From Salvia splendens (Eukaryota; Streptophyta; Magnoliopsida; Lamiales; Lamiaceae): a stretch of DNA of 64,000 nucleotides. Made by a program: the position numbers and the translations under genes. The notes under the pieces are model-generated. The model was given only the letters and a program-made list of their open reading frames with translations, was not told the DNA's origin and did no database searches. Each line of letters begins with the position of its first letter. The stretch's first letter is position 1. Where the stretch lies: positions 12,675,593 through 12,739,592 of the forward strand of contig NC_056045.1 of assembly GCF_004379255.2 (NCBI RefSeq). Reading direction: 5' to 3'. This document shows positions 47,701 through 58,655 of this stretch, in pieces.

Positions 47701-49880
47701 TCATTTCTTTTGAGAACTTGTGTTATGAAAACATCCTTATACCAACGGTAATCAGACAATGACGGACATCTAAGATTGGTTAACACAATAGAGGAACTGT
47801 TGTATTCTTCTCTTGGGTTTCCTATGAAATACATCGAAATGGTTACAACAAGAAAGTCACAAGCATCACTTGCTTCTTTAATCTCTCATTCTGGTTCTTC
47901 AATATTAACCTTATGATTTAAAATTTCTTCTTTACTTTCAAGGCTTAAAGCATTATCCCACCAGTTTTTTAATTGGCCTGTAAAACCATTAACTATGTGG
48001 ACACATGCTTCTTTTTCGGAAACTCCATTACATCTATAAGCAATTTTTGCCATTCCCATTTCTTGTAAAGTATTAATGATTTCATATTCGGATTTTCCAT
48101 CTATATTCCATGCTGTAATAGAATTTCCATCATAACTAGACTTATGAAATTGACCTCTTTCTTCATAAAGCATATCAGCCGGAGAAGGTCTATTATAGTA
48201 ATTTTTGTTATTATTAAATTTATTTCCTTTAAAAATTTTATTTATCCTAAAAGGAGTGTCGTCATTTTCTTTAAAGGCTTCTTCAAATTTTTCAACATAA
48301 TTATCATCTTGGTCAGAGGAAGAATAACTAGACTGATCAGTATTTGACTCATAATTTTCTCTGATGACATTAGTATTTGAAGTGCTTGGCTCACCAAGTT
48401 TTTCAGTAATTCTTTTAAGAAGATTTTCTGTTTTAGAATTAAGAGAAATGTTTTTATTTTTTAAAATATCATTACTTTGGAAATAAGGTCTAGACTTGTC
48501 ATTCAGTATACTTTGTTTAGTAGATGGAGTATTATTAGTAGATAAAGTGTCAAGTTGATTTGCAATAGTATTAAGAATTTGATTTGAATAGTTATTTTGT
48601 TGAATGACTCTTTGTAAATCCTTTTCATCAGTTTCTTTTGTTTGTTTAAAAGGATCAGCAATAATTTCTCCTTTATAAGTTTGAATTTTTAAAGATTTTA
48701 GAGGAGGGTGTACTGCAGAAATAGCAGTGTTATTATTAGACAAACACCATTTTTTTATGAGACTAGTGTTAACTTCAATGGTAGGTTTTTTGAAACAATC
48801 ATACCATCCTTCTGTAGAAAGGTATATTGCTATAAAATCATAAAAAAGAAAGTTTGATTTTATCCTTTTCATTTCTTTTAACCATTCATCTTTTATTTTG
48901 TTTCTAATTTTTTCATCAATTTTATTAAACCATCTTTCTTTTTCTTTGTAAAAGGGAGAGCTTAATTCGTCATTTAAATATTCCATATCAGGTTCAAAAT
49001 CTTTATTATAAGTTATGACCATAGTACTCCTAGTAGGGGAATAAGGATCTCCTATACTTTCTTCAGTAACAGAGTTTGATTTAGGTATAGGGGTTTTGAA
49101 AGTCCACTTTCTTTCTGAGGTACTTGGAATATCAGAACAGGAGGCTCTATTATTTTCATAGTTAAAACTTCTATTATAACTAAAATTTGAGAAAGAATTT
49201 GTCCTGTCGAAATTAACTGTAACCGTGCCATCAGGTTCTTCAATAATTTGAGATGGTTCAGTTTTTCTAATATTTCGGGGAATTTGTGGTTCATTTTTGA
49301 TAAACTGGTCAGGGATTGTAATTTGATCCCATTTGAGACGTTTAGGAGTATATGTTGTGGATTGTTCAGCATCCATTTGTAAGAGAATAGTTTCTCCTTT
49401 TGCAAAAGGATTTTTACTAAATTTAGGATTTAAGTTTGAAGACATAAGTCTAAGGTAAACCCTAAACATGATAGCAAAATTTTTACAATTATGAAATTCA
49501 TCCCCTTGTATTTGAACATCAAGAACAAGGGATTCTAAAATCATTGGGTCTGTAAGATCAACAGAAAAGTTTGGAGAACTATTAAAATATATTGGTCCGT
49601 TACAAATATTAGTTTGGACCATTGCCAGAAGGGAAGTTTGATATTTTTTAAGTCTTTTATCTCTTAGGGCGAGATAAATAGGGGTGTCAACTCCTATATG
49701 AACTAAGGGTTTGACAGCAATTTGAGCAAGACCAAAATGGGCATATCTATGTCCTTGTTTTATATATTTTTTAATAGAGTCATAGTTAAGTAAAGGAAAA
49801 CTTTCAGATTTATGAAGAATACTTCTAGTTTCTTCATGAGTTCTAACAGAAAAGGCAGTTCTGAAGTCAAACATACCTAT
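44691..49880 (-). pseudogene. EPRV ORF1 polyprotein (MP-CP-PR-RT-RH), best copy
   Basis: On the minus strand: movement-protein core from IGMFDFRTAF (49880, N-terminus missing); coat domain (LKNWWDNALSL, CPSLSDYRWYKDVF); CCHC knuckle CWYCKKPGHTEDQC (47230-47281); aspartic protease VLVDSGADHNII (46565-46580); RT with FSKYDLKSGFWQIQIAEKD and VYIDDDLIF (45505-45530); RNase H with IETDASNIGYGG (45050-45090), LRIDCKSAKEVL and ENNSLPDFLTREF. In-frame stops lie at 47886-47888 (coat domain) and 45045-45047 (RNase H). The order matches florendovirus/petuvirus-like ORF1. The 49880 end is a rearrangement junction: the open frame running on to 49997 is chimeric. Confidence 0.93.
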
Positions 49881-51203
49881 ATGGACTACTATTACGATGA
49901 TGAAGAATGGAGACATTGCCAATATATCAAAAGATGCAAAAATAAAATCAATAGGCTCCACCTCATCATGGCAGCATAAGGTGAAGCAAATCTTCAAATG
50001 TCAAAAGTTACGGCTATCTTTCAAAAGATATTTCAAAAGCTTCTCAAAAGTCAACAAAAGTGGCTACTTTTGTAAATAGTGATGTAGTACTTTTGTAATA
50101 GTTTGATAAAATAATATGTAAATTAGAGTGTGTTTCATCACTGCTTACGTTTTTGTAAGATATTGTACTCCTATTTAGCCAGGGATGTTGGCTATAAATA
50201 AGAGGTTTGCGAAGAAGTTGAGCACACCGAGTTCTGATCTCAGACTCATTGCTCTTCTCCCTCCTTCCCTCTGTAAACCTTTCAAGTTTTAAGCCAAAGT
50301 GAGTTTTTAAACTCTTTTCTTAATACTTGTCTTTATAGATTACTTTTAATCTTCTCAAATTATTTCCTGAAATATTTTCCATTTGTTTTTTGAATATAAC
50401 AAATAAGTTCATAATATTTCAATCACAAACAATAAGGCTTCAACCAATACGTTATTACACAACACGGCTTTTGCCAATAAGTGTTCTAACAACAAGGTTT
50501 TAACCAACAAGTTTGATGATTCAAATATCATGAACTCTGACAACGGAATAATAAGAGTTCATGATATTTGAATCATCAAACTTGTTGGTTAAAACCTTGT
50601 TGTTAGAACACTTATTGGCAAAAGCCGTGTTGTGTAATAACGTATTGGTTGAAACCTTATTGTTTGTGATTGAAATATTATGAACTTATTTGTTATATTC
50701 AAAAAACAAATGGAAAATATTTCAGGAAATAATTTGAGAAGATTAAAAGTAATCTATAAAGACAAGTATTAAGAAAAGAGTTTAAAAACTCACTTTGGCT
50801 TAAAACTTGAAAGGTTTACAGAGGGAAGGAGGGAGAAGAGCAATGAGTCTGAGATCAGAACTCGGTGTGCTCAACTTCTTCGCAAACATAGCCAACATCC
50901 CTGGCTAAATAGGAGTACGGTATCTTACAAAACGTAAGCAGTGACGAAACACACTCTAATTTACATATTATTTTATCAAACTATTACAAAAGTACTACAT
51001 CACTATTTACAAAAGTAGCCACTTTTGTTGACTTTTGAGAAGCATTTGAAATATCTTTTGAAAGATAGCCGTAACTTCTGACATTTGAAGATTTGCTTCA
51101 CCTTATGCTGCCATGATGAGGTGGAGCCTATTGATTTTATTTTTGCATCTTTTGATCTATTGGCAATGTCTCCATTCTTCATCATCGTAATAGTAGTCCA
51201 TAT
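49879..51203. repeat. Large palindrome of the EPRV promoter/leader (~655-bp arms)
   Basis: The left arm (49879-50538) and right arm (50554-51203) are reverse complements around a 15-bp centre (50539-50553, GACAACGGAATAATA). Each arm runs from the viral DYYYDDEEW codons through the promoter and pyrimidine-rich leader. They differ by a 9-bp deletion at the TATA box in the right arm, a 1-bp A-run change and a few substitutions. The arms point inward, so promoters would converge. Confidence 0.95.
50186..50300 (+). promoter_or_regulatory. Left-arm viral promoter with intact TATA box
   Basis: GGCTATAAATAAGAGG (50190-50205) is followed by a pyrimidine-rich leader (CTCTTCTCCCTCCTTCCCTC). It is oriented away from the adjacent viral ORF1, towards the palindrome centre. 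The right arm has lost AAATAAGAG at the same place (50885-50895). Confidence 0.7.
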
Positions 51204-51321
51204 GTCTACTTCTACGAAATCTGACTTCATACATTACTTGGAGACTTTCTTCTTCATCTCTGATAGCTTGTTCTAATCTTCTAATTTCATCACCAATGTG
51301 AGAGAACCAATAAGGAAGCAT
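51157..51321 (-). CDS. EPRV ORF4, 54-codon acidic small ORF
   Basis: The ATG at 51321 follows the ORF3 stop by about 21 bases. The product begins MLPYWFSHIGDEIRRLEQAI, includes EVRFRRSRHMDYYYDDEEWR and ends HCQ, with TAG at 51157-51159. The Tyr/Asp/Glu-rich end and predicted helix suggest a real peptide, but I know no homologue. Its end also forms the outer edge of the palindrome, so part is repeated in reverse at 49879-49920. The copy near 43375 keeps only its first codons. Confidence 0.5.
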   Translation of the reverse strand: MLPYWFSHIGDEIRRLEQAIRDEEESLQVMYEVRFRRSRHMDYYYDDEEWRHCQ

Positions 51322-51342
51322 TCTGATATAATAAGAACAGAA

Positions 51343-51360
51343 TTAGGCTGCAGTGATAAT
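51343..51360 (-). pseudogene. EPRV ORF3 C-terminal end, split by the LTR element
   Basis: The last codons of ORF3 (IITAA stop) lie left of the LTR element. The rest is at 63618-63850. The uninterrupted arrangement is seen at 43404-43430. Confidence 0.88.
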
Positions 51361-54300
51361 TGTCACGACCGCACTTTGCCAAGGATAGCAAAAGCGGATA
51401 AATCGCAACTAATAAAGGGATTTAAAGAAATATGGAAGAAATGAAGATAGAACTTGCACATTGAAAAGTCAAACAATATATGATAGATAAGATCCAAGTA
51501 TTCGATTACAAGGATTTGAATAACAATGGCATTTCATCAAAATGAATCAGAGTTTCGATGATGAGAGTTCACTATACTCTCTTAACAAACTGCAGCGGAA
51601 AAAGTCCAGAAAACGACTTCGCGTATGAAGACACGAAGCGTCGAGAGATCCACACTTATTTACTTAAGTAGCATCGACTCTGATCAGCACGCCTCCACCC
51701 TATTGCTTAATCTGCACATTTATAAATACATGCAGGGCTGAGTACAGGAGTACTCAGTGGGCACTTGCCAAAAAAAAAAATATAAGTTGTCATCCATCAA
51801 CAGTATCACACGGGGGTTTTCTTAAAAGGCCCGAGCATACTAAATTCTTTTGAGATCTTAAAAGTCCGATTTCAATCTAAGTTCTTGATGTATTCCTCCA
51901 TGTCTGAGAATCCAGTGGGCCGTGAAGGTGGCCGCCTTCACAAGCACCCTCGCCGGCCAGCCTCTCTCTAGGATGGCTCACAGCGCTCGCGCACGTAACT
52001 CCGAATAGGATTTGCGGTCCTATTGGAAAATGGCTCACAGCCCTCGCGCACGTAACTCCGAATAGGATTTGCGGTCCTATTGGAAAACGGCTCACAGCCC
52101 TCGCGCACGTAACTCTGAATAGGATTTGCGGTCCTATTGGAAAAGGATGGTTTACAGCACTCTCGCACGTAACTCCAAATAGGATTTGCGGTCCTATTGG
52201 AAAATGGCTCACAGCCCTCGCGCACGTAACTCCGAATAGGATTTGTGGTCCTATTGGAAACCAAGTTTGTTACCAAGTTTTTGGCATCGCCAAACTCTCG
52301 GCATATAGTCCTCACAGACAGGTCTTGAAAACAAATATTTCATGGCATGACAACAACTTTAAAAGAAATGATCACATCTCCATTTTTGAGAAAAATGTAT
52401 TTTATAACTTCAAAACATTTGCTTTATATCCACACTATAGTGCTGGATATTAAAAGAAAGCCCACAATCATATCTTAAATAGAAAGCTCGTAAAATACTT
52501 AGTTACGAAAGCCCACCTCGTATGCTTATCTTCAATTAAATTCTTCGTTAGGCCTCACTTGCCCTTGAATATTTTCTCCCTTGAAAATAAATAGCGTAAC
52601 ACGCTAATTAGCACTTAAACTATTTCTCTGAAAAAGAATGCATGCATCCTACAGGATAGCATCTATCTCTTAGTCTCGGCTTATAGGTTTTCTCTTTAAA
52701 TCCTAACTTGGCTTCACTGTTCTGCAGCACTTAATTATTTTCTTTACTTCTTTTGGAGAAATTCTATTTTCTCAATAAATATGGATTCTTAAAATCCCTC
52801 CTTAATTTCCTTCTTCTTCGGATTTTTCTTAAGGCTTCTTAAGATCTCTTAAGGCCGCCCATAGTGTCGCGGGGCGACGCCGGTCGGCCCTCGCTTCCCA
52901 AATTATAATATCTTCCTTCCTTGGAATAAATTATCCGGAAACTAATTTAATTAAGCTCCAAGCTCAATTTCTTAAATTAATTTCCCTCCACAAAATAATC
53001 TCCCAAATTCACTAATTAAATTAAGTAGCCCATTCCAATAAAATCTCATGGCCCAAAACCTTTTTAATTGGGAACAACCCATTCTTCCTAATTTATTTTC
53101 GGCCCATTCTCCTCTCAAAAGGCCCAACTTAAATAAATAAGGTCCATTCTCCTCTCTCTTTCTTTTATTAAATCTTGGCCCAAGTCACTTTATTAATGGA
53201 ATGGCCCAACTAAAACAAATAAGGTGGCCCAACTAATTAATTCCAACAAAGCCCAACTCTTGGGGTCCAAAATACTCCCTTGCTGCCATCGTGAACTATC
53301 TCTCCCCCATTATTTCTCCCAAATCCTGAAATTGAAGAGGAAGAACAGCAGCGCCTCCCCCATCGCGCTCCCTCGCCGTCCGGCTTCGCCGGAGATCTAC
53401 CGGCGTAGTCCCTCTCTAATTCGCCCATCCTCTCTCCTTTTCTCTTCGTTCCGGAAATCTCCCAAGTTTCCAATTTCCAAATGAAATCCCTAAAATTAGA
53501 GATGGAGGAGCAGCGGCGTCTCCCTTCTCTCTCACGGCTCTCCGCCGCTCACGCCCGCTCCCTCCGTTGAACGTCCTCCAACGAGTGCTCTCTCTCTCGG
53601 CGAGTCAGCAGTGGAGAGGAGGCGTCGCCTCCCTCCCTCTTCCTCAGCCGCGGCCTGAAATTTCTCCACGGAAGTTTCCGGAGCATCGCGGTCGCTGGAG
53701 TCTAGCGGGGAGTCCTCCTCGCTCCGCACCACCTCCGTCTCGCGCGCTGCCGCCCGGCGGCCTCTCAGTCCAGAAGCTAAGTCCCTTCCCCCTTTCCCCC
53801 ATTTACTCGTCAATTATCGAGTTATGCATCAGCTTGGTATTGCTTTGTTATCTCAAATCCTTGTTCTTGTGATTTTTGTGCTTTGAGGGGAAGTTGGGCA
53901 GTAGCTTTGTGGTATTGGGATTCTTGGCTATGTGTTATGACTTTACATATGCATTTGGGAGCATTGGCTCACTGTAGCTTTGGTTCTGCATATGTTCACT
54001 GGGGAATACTTGGTGGATTTGCTACTGTTCTATTTTCATACTTGTTGTAGGGATCCTTATGAGGAGTTCTATGTTCTTGTGCTATCCGACCATTCTATAT
54101 GATGCAAAAGAGGGTGTTGTCGAGGGGATTACCTTGCTCGGTGATTCCCTTCGGTCCTTGGCTGCCCCTTGACTGCCGTCGCTCCTCACTCCGTCGCCCT
54201 TCACTCCGTCGCACTCCCTTGCCTTGCGAGAATTTGGCAGGAAAACTGAGTGTGGAGTGGGGAGGGAGGCGGTGGTATTTATAGGCAAAATGCCTTGGCC

Positions 54301-55103
54301 TCTTGTGGCAGAATCTTGGGCATTGAGCTCCTAATTTTGGTTATAAGCTCAGCTCTCTTTCTAAGCTTCATAGTCATGTTGTTTATACTATTTTGGTGAA
54401 ATTCTTGAGGGGAGGAAGTCTTTCCTTGACTTTCCCTTGAGTCTCGATAGGGGAAATTCTTTGTATCAATTTTTGGCTTGTGTTTGGCTCCTCTTACTTG
54501 GTGGCAGTTGGTCTTGATTCCCATTTGGTGTAAGTTGAGAGTGGTCAACTATGGCTGTCCTCACAGCTGAAAACCGCAGCCTCTTGGCTGCCTATTACTC
54601 CTACTATCTTAATTGAGCTTGTCTCTCCTCTTTCCTTTCTTATGTGTTAAAAATTTGACACCCTTTTTGGTGTAATTTTTTTGTAGGTGAGGTGGCTGCT
54701 CCTTGGAGCTACATGGGGCCATATTTTCGAGAAAGATGGAGAGAAGATTGAGGAGGGGTAGAAGATCTCCTATTGTAGCTCCTTTGACCAAAGCAACCTT
54801 AACTTTTATCTAAGTTTTTGCTACTACAATTCCAATAGAGTAGGATTAGCTACTACTTCATTCCCCTCCTTGGAAGGGTCTCCTATGCTTGAATAGGAAC
54901 CTTACTTGTAGCTTCATTCATCCAATTGTGTAGCTTGTTTTGTATTTTACTGCTCTCATATATGTTCCAAAATTTTCTAATAAGAGTATTTCATTTACTT
55001 TTATCCTTGAAGTAAATTTATTTGCACTTTGATTCCAAATATCTCTTCGTCCAAATTTTTTTTATACTCTAAAAATTCGTGCACGAAAACTCGGGGTGTT
55101 ACA
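51361..55103 (-). repeat. Gypsy 3' LTR
   Basis: Nearly identical to 59817-63617; about ten substitutions noticed by eye. It contains five copies of a 57-bp tandem repeat (51970-52260), a GC-rich block (53340-53780) and a minus-strand TATA box CCTATAAATACC (54274-54285). Small open frames inside are duplicated in both LTRs and are not supported as genes. Confidence 0.95.
51970..52262 (-). repeat. 57-bp tandem repeat in LTR (5 copies)
   Basis: The unit contains GGCTCACAGCCCTCGCGCAC and AATAGGATTTGCGGTCCTAT, the latter an imperfect palindrome. The right LTR has six copies. Confidence 0.93.
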
Positions 55104-57569
55104 TTCTACCCACCTTAACAAAAATTTCGTCCCGAAATTTGTGTTGCTCTACTTGCATGCTTCATGATATTCCTCCTCCGCATTGCCCCTTATTTCCTCC
55201 ATGGTGTTTCTCTAACACCTTCATCCAAAATAACACTTACTTCTCCATTATTGTATTCTTTGAAATGTTTTGACTTCCCTTGCAATTCCTTGTCCATATT
55301 TATGACTATCTCCTCTCGAGCATCTCACTAGACCCTATATATTGCGGTCGAAGTTTCCCTTGACTTCGAATCCAATTATCTCTTTGAGGGAGACAGTCTT
55401 CAATTAACCTTGCTTTTCCTTGTTAAACTATGAGTCTGACATCACTGCGGGACTTCCATCCGTCCTAGCCCCTTTCTTCCATCTAGGATTCTTGAGAAAT
55501 TTCTATCACCTCCGTAATAGAAATCTGGGTCCAATACTTTTCTCTCACTGACCTCGTTCTATAGAGGGCCGTCTAAGCTCCTCTCTGTGTGAGGCTTCGT
55601 ACGATACTATTTCACTATTTGCCTAGTAGCTGTCGTTATGAACGGACTTCATCTCTGGTAAAAACTTGTTCCCAATTGTCCTTCTATACCGAGCACCTTG
55701 GCTCTCGATCGTGTCTTCGAGCGTTTCCTACACCCGCTTTGACACTTCATCACCTTATCGGTGGTAATAAATCCTTGAAACCAATCATGTAGATTCTTCT
55801 AAAATCTAGTCGTAGATCTGTCGTTTTGGTCTAATGTGAAAATTACTGGTATTTTACGAAGATGTGTATAACTCAACTAACTTGTCCGATTGTCACAAAG
55901 TTAGTATGCACAGTGAGGCGATCGACTGTCACCCAGCTTGTGTTATCCTCGTACAACCATTGTTATATCTTTCTTAATCCTTTGCCCCCGGGATTTCTTC
56001 TCCCGATTCTAACACATCTTGGTACTCCCATGATGACTTGGTGTCGTGGCTTTTCCTGTGATCTCATCTTTGAGCTCTTACTGTTCTGCCACACACGACC
56101 TACATTCGAATGTGAGATCTTCCCACAGTTCCTTGTGGTGACTCCTTCGGTCGTTCGCTTTTACTTTCAGGTATAACCTTCTACTGTCATACTCTGTTTT
56201 CGTGCGTTTACGATCTTGATCCTGAGGTTGGCACTTCTACCCAAGTGGAAATTCTCTCTCCCACCTTCTCGGGCGCTCGCTCTACCTCTAGGCTCAATCT
56301 ATCAAGTTCTTGCAGTATTCCTCTTCCCTTTTAAGGCTGCTAACCATGTTTGAGTTTCGTGGTTCAGCGTATCGGCCACTACGTTAGCCTTGCTCGGATA
56401 GTGATTTACGCTACAGTCGCAGTCTTTTGCTAACTTTAGACATTCAATCTATCGTATGCCTAAATCCTTTCGTATGTAGATTATGCCAGCCCCTTCTAGA
56501 TCATGCGTTGGGTATTTCAGCTTATGCGGCCTAAGCTGCCATGATGCATAATTGATCTCTCTGCCCCTTCCGCGTCTAGCCATGGCCAGGCCAACCCCTT
56601 CAGTGCGTCGGTGCCGACGATGTAGCTATTTCGAGTTTTGCGGTAACTAGTGCTAGCACCATAGTTATCTTCTCTTCTAGTAGTTGCAAGCTCACTTTGC
56701 TCAGGGAGTCGTGAAATCTCGACCCTTTTCTCGAGCTTTTGAGTCATTGTCATCGCAATTTCAGAGGATCCTTTGATAGCCTCCTACAGTGGTCTGTTAC
56801 TGTGGTTCTACTCGGATTCCTTTCCGTTGCTACCATGTGTTCGAGGAAATTTGCTTCGTTAAGCCTGAACTCAAAACTTGCTAATCTTAGCATAGAGCTA
56901 CTCGGCTCTTAACGTTTCTAGCGTAGTCCTCTATTGTCCTTAGTGTTTTCTTGCGTCCTTCAGATAGACAAATCTGTCACACAAAGCTAGAATAGGTTCT
57001 TTTTCAAGCGCCGGTTACAATCATGATTCATTAGACCTTTAAGTGCAACTGGTATTTGGTAAGGCGCTCTTGTTATCGAGGCGGATCCGGGTTCTAGGTC
57101 TTATCTTGGATTCCACTTGTCTGTACCGTGGTATTATCGGTGGCATATCTGGAATTTACGGCGATGTCTACCATTTTCAAGTTCCCATTTGTCTTTCTCT
57201 AATCATTTAACGACTTAAAGCATCGAGATTATAGATTTTTGTCAGTGGCGTGGTCTTCCGCCAGCCAGTCCATTTCTAGTATTATGGCAACGTTTCGAAA
57301 TTGTGAACCCTTAACTTGGAGTCTTTCTCGGTGAATTCTATGTTCAAGCAAATTTTCGTACTATTTATAAGGCCTACTATGGTGAGGACACCTTTATCCT
57401 ATGTTCAGCTTGATCGGTGGATATCTAAAGTGTCTACTCAAAAATGCGGTTATGAGATGGGCATAAAAACTTGTATCCAACAGTATGATAATTGGTAAGT
57501 CGAGGGAACGTCCATACCTGCTAGGTTTCCTTGGTTCCCCTCTAGCCGTTCCTGCGTTAGGACATACTC
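55104..57569 (-). pseudogene. Decayed gypsy pol: protease, RT, RNase H, integrase relics
   Basis: Reading the minus strand from right to left: protease end ILEMDWLAEDHATDK (57237-57283); RT C-terminal part LASFEFRLNEANFLEHMVA (about 56825-56885); RNase H end DCDCSVNHYPSKANVVADTL (56365-56425), with a stop where Trp is usual just upstream; integrase core SWVTVDRLTVHTNFVTI (55891-55945). Stops and shifts are frequent and the spacing is shorter than in intact pol. The polypurine tract AAGGTGGGTAGAA lies at the 3' LTR edge (55104-55116). No chromodomain seen. Confidence 0.82.
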
Positions 57570-58655
57570 TCAAGCCTGTGACAGGAGACCTTGCGGCTGC
57601 TGATAATTTGGCGGTGGCACTTGTGGATTTGCTCCAAGTTGTGTGTGTGGTGTCCGCAGTTCTGACTGAATTGTCGGGTGTGACCTCGTCCCGATTTCCA
57701 GGGGTTTTGTCGGACAATGTTTCTTAAAATGTCCGCTCTGCCCACATGCAAAGCAAGCTCCTGTTCCCGCCTTGCATATCCCATAGTGCGTTCTATTGCA
57801 CTCTGGGCAAACGGGGGGTTCTTGTTGATATTTCCTGACTGTTTTGGGGGTCGTTTGCCTCCCGAACCCTCGTGGCTTGTTCTGTTTTAGCCGAGCTTTC
57901 TTGGGCCCGAGTTGAGTCAGTTGTCCATTCAACTGTTTCTTGTTCCTAGGTGCTTGAGCCTGGACTTGGCGGAATGCGGTAGTGGTGACCGGTGCGGGTT
58001 CCTCCTTTGCTAAAGTAGATTCAACATATAGTGCTTCTCTTAGAGATTCAGGGTATGTCAACCTCCCGTGGCGAACCAACGCCATTCGAATTTCGTGCCT
58101 CAGACCGGCACGAAATTTCCTAGCCATTTTCTCATCAGTATCCACCTGCTCCGGTGCATATTTGGACATATCGCAGAGCAACCGATCGTAGTCTGTCACG
58201 GACATCGGTCCTTGTCTCAAGTTACAGAATTCCACTTCCTTTTCCCTTCGATAGTTCAGGGGAACATACTTATTATAAAACTCAGTCTTGAATTGTTCCC
58301 AAGTAGTCCCCTCCAATTGTCCTAGAGTTATTGTTTTCTTTCTCCCTTCCCACCACAAATCCGCAGATTTAATCAGCTGGAATGATGCACATCTCAGTCG
58401 GTCTTTGTCCGGGAAACGTAGGAAGTCAAATAGGCGTTCTAGTGCCTTGACCCAAGTCTCAGCTTCTTTCGGGTCTCCCAAACCATTGAATACCGGCGGA
58501 CACTGCTTTAGGAAAAGTTCCTCGATCCGACGATCTTGTGGTTGGGGCAGTGGCGGTGGTGTCACATCGCGCCACCATTCAGGACTCCCTCTCTCGAACG
58601 CTAGTATCATTTCGTGGCCTCGGCCTATGGGTCTTGCAACTCTTCCGGGTAGCAT
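57570..58655 (-). CDS. Gypsy gag protein, intact frame
   Basis: 361 codons from MLPGRVARPIGRGHE. The retrotransposon gag domain (about residues 50-190) shows CPPVFNGLGDPKEAETWV, FQLIKSADLWWEGRKK, TWEQFKTEFYNKYVP, FCNLRQGPMSVTDYDRL and KFRAGLRHEIRMALV. A basic linker and a CCHC knuckle CFACGQSGHFKKHC follow. Gag forms virus-like particles and binds element RNA. It is the only undamaged gene of the element and ends without a following open pol frame. Confidence 0.93.
   Translation of the reverse strand: MLPGRVARPIGRGHEMILAFERGSPEWWRDVTPPPLPQPQDRRIEELFLKQCPPVFNGLGDPKEAETWVKALERLFDFLRFPDKDRLRCASFQLIKSADLWWEGRKKTITLGQLEGTTWEQFKTEFYNKYVPLNYRREKEVEFCNLRQGPMSVTDYDRLLCDMSKYAPEQVDTDEKMARKFRAGLRHEIRMALVRHGRLTYPESLREALYVESTLAKEEPAPVTTTAFRQVQAQAPRNKKQLNGQLTQLGPKKARLKQNKPRGFGRQTTPKTVRKYQQEPPVCPECNRTHYGICKAGTGACFACGQSGHFKKHCPTKPLEIGTRSHPTIQSELRTPHTQLGANPQVPPPNYQQPQGLLSQA

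Noticed and set aside
49881..49997. N-terminal extension of the viral ORF1 starting MKICFTLCCHDEVE
   Set aside because: It reads the inverted promoter arm in antisense and joins the movement protein only by chance of frame at a rearrangement junction.
50101..51000. Palindrome as LTRs or terminal inverted repeats of a DNA transposon
   Set aside because: The arms hold viral promoter/leader sequence, are separated by only 15 bp and have no transposase between them.
51877..52315. Open frames with a repeating ~19-residue peptide in the LTRs (also 60334-60829)
   Set aside because: They arise from a 57-bp tandem repeat (19 codons) and are open in two frames of the same DNA. No start context or homology.
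53224..54548. Small GC-rich open frames in the LTR (duplicated at 61738-63062)
   Set aside because: They occur identically in both LTRs, on both strands, within an LTR regulatory region. Composition explains them.
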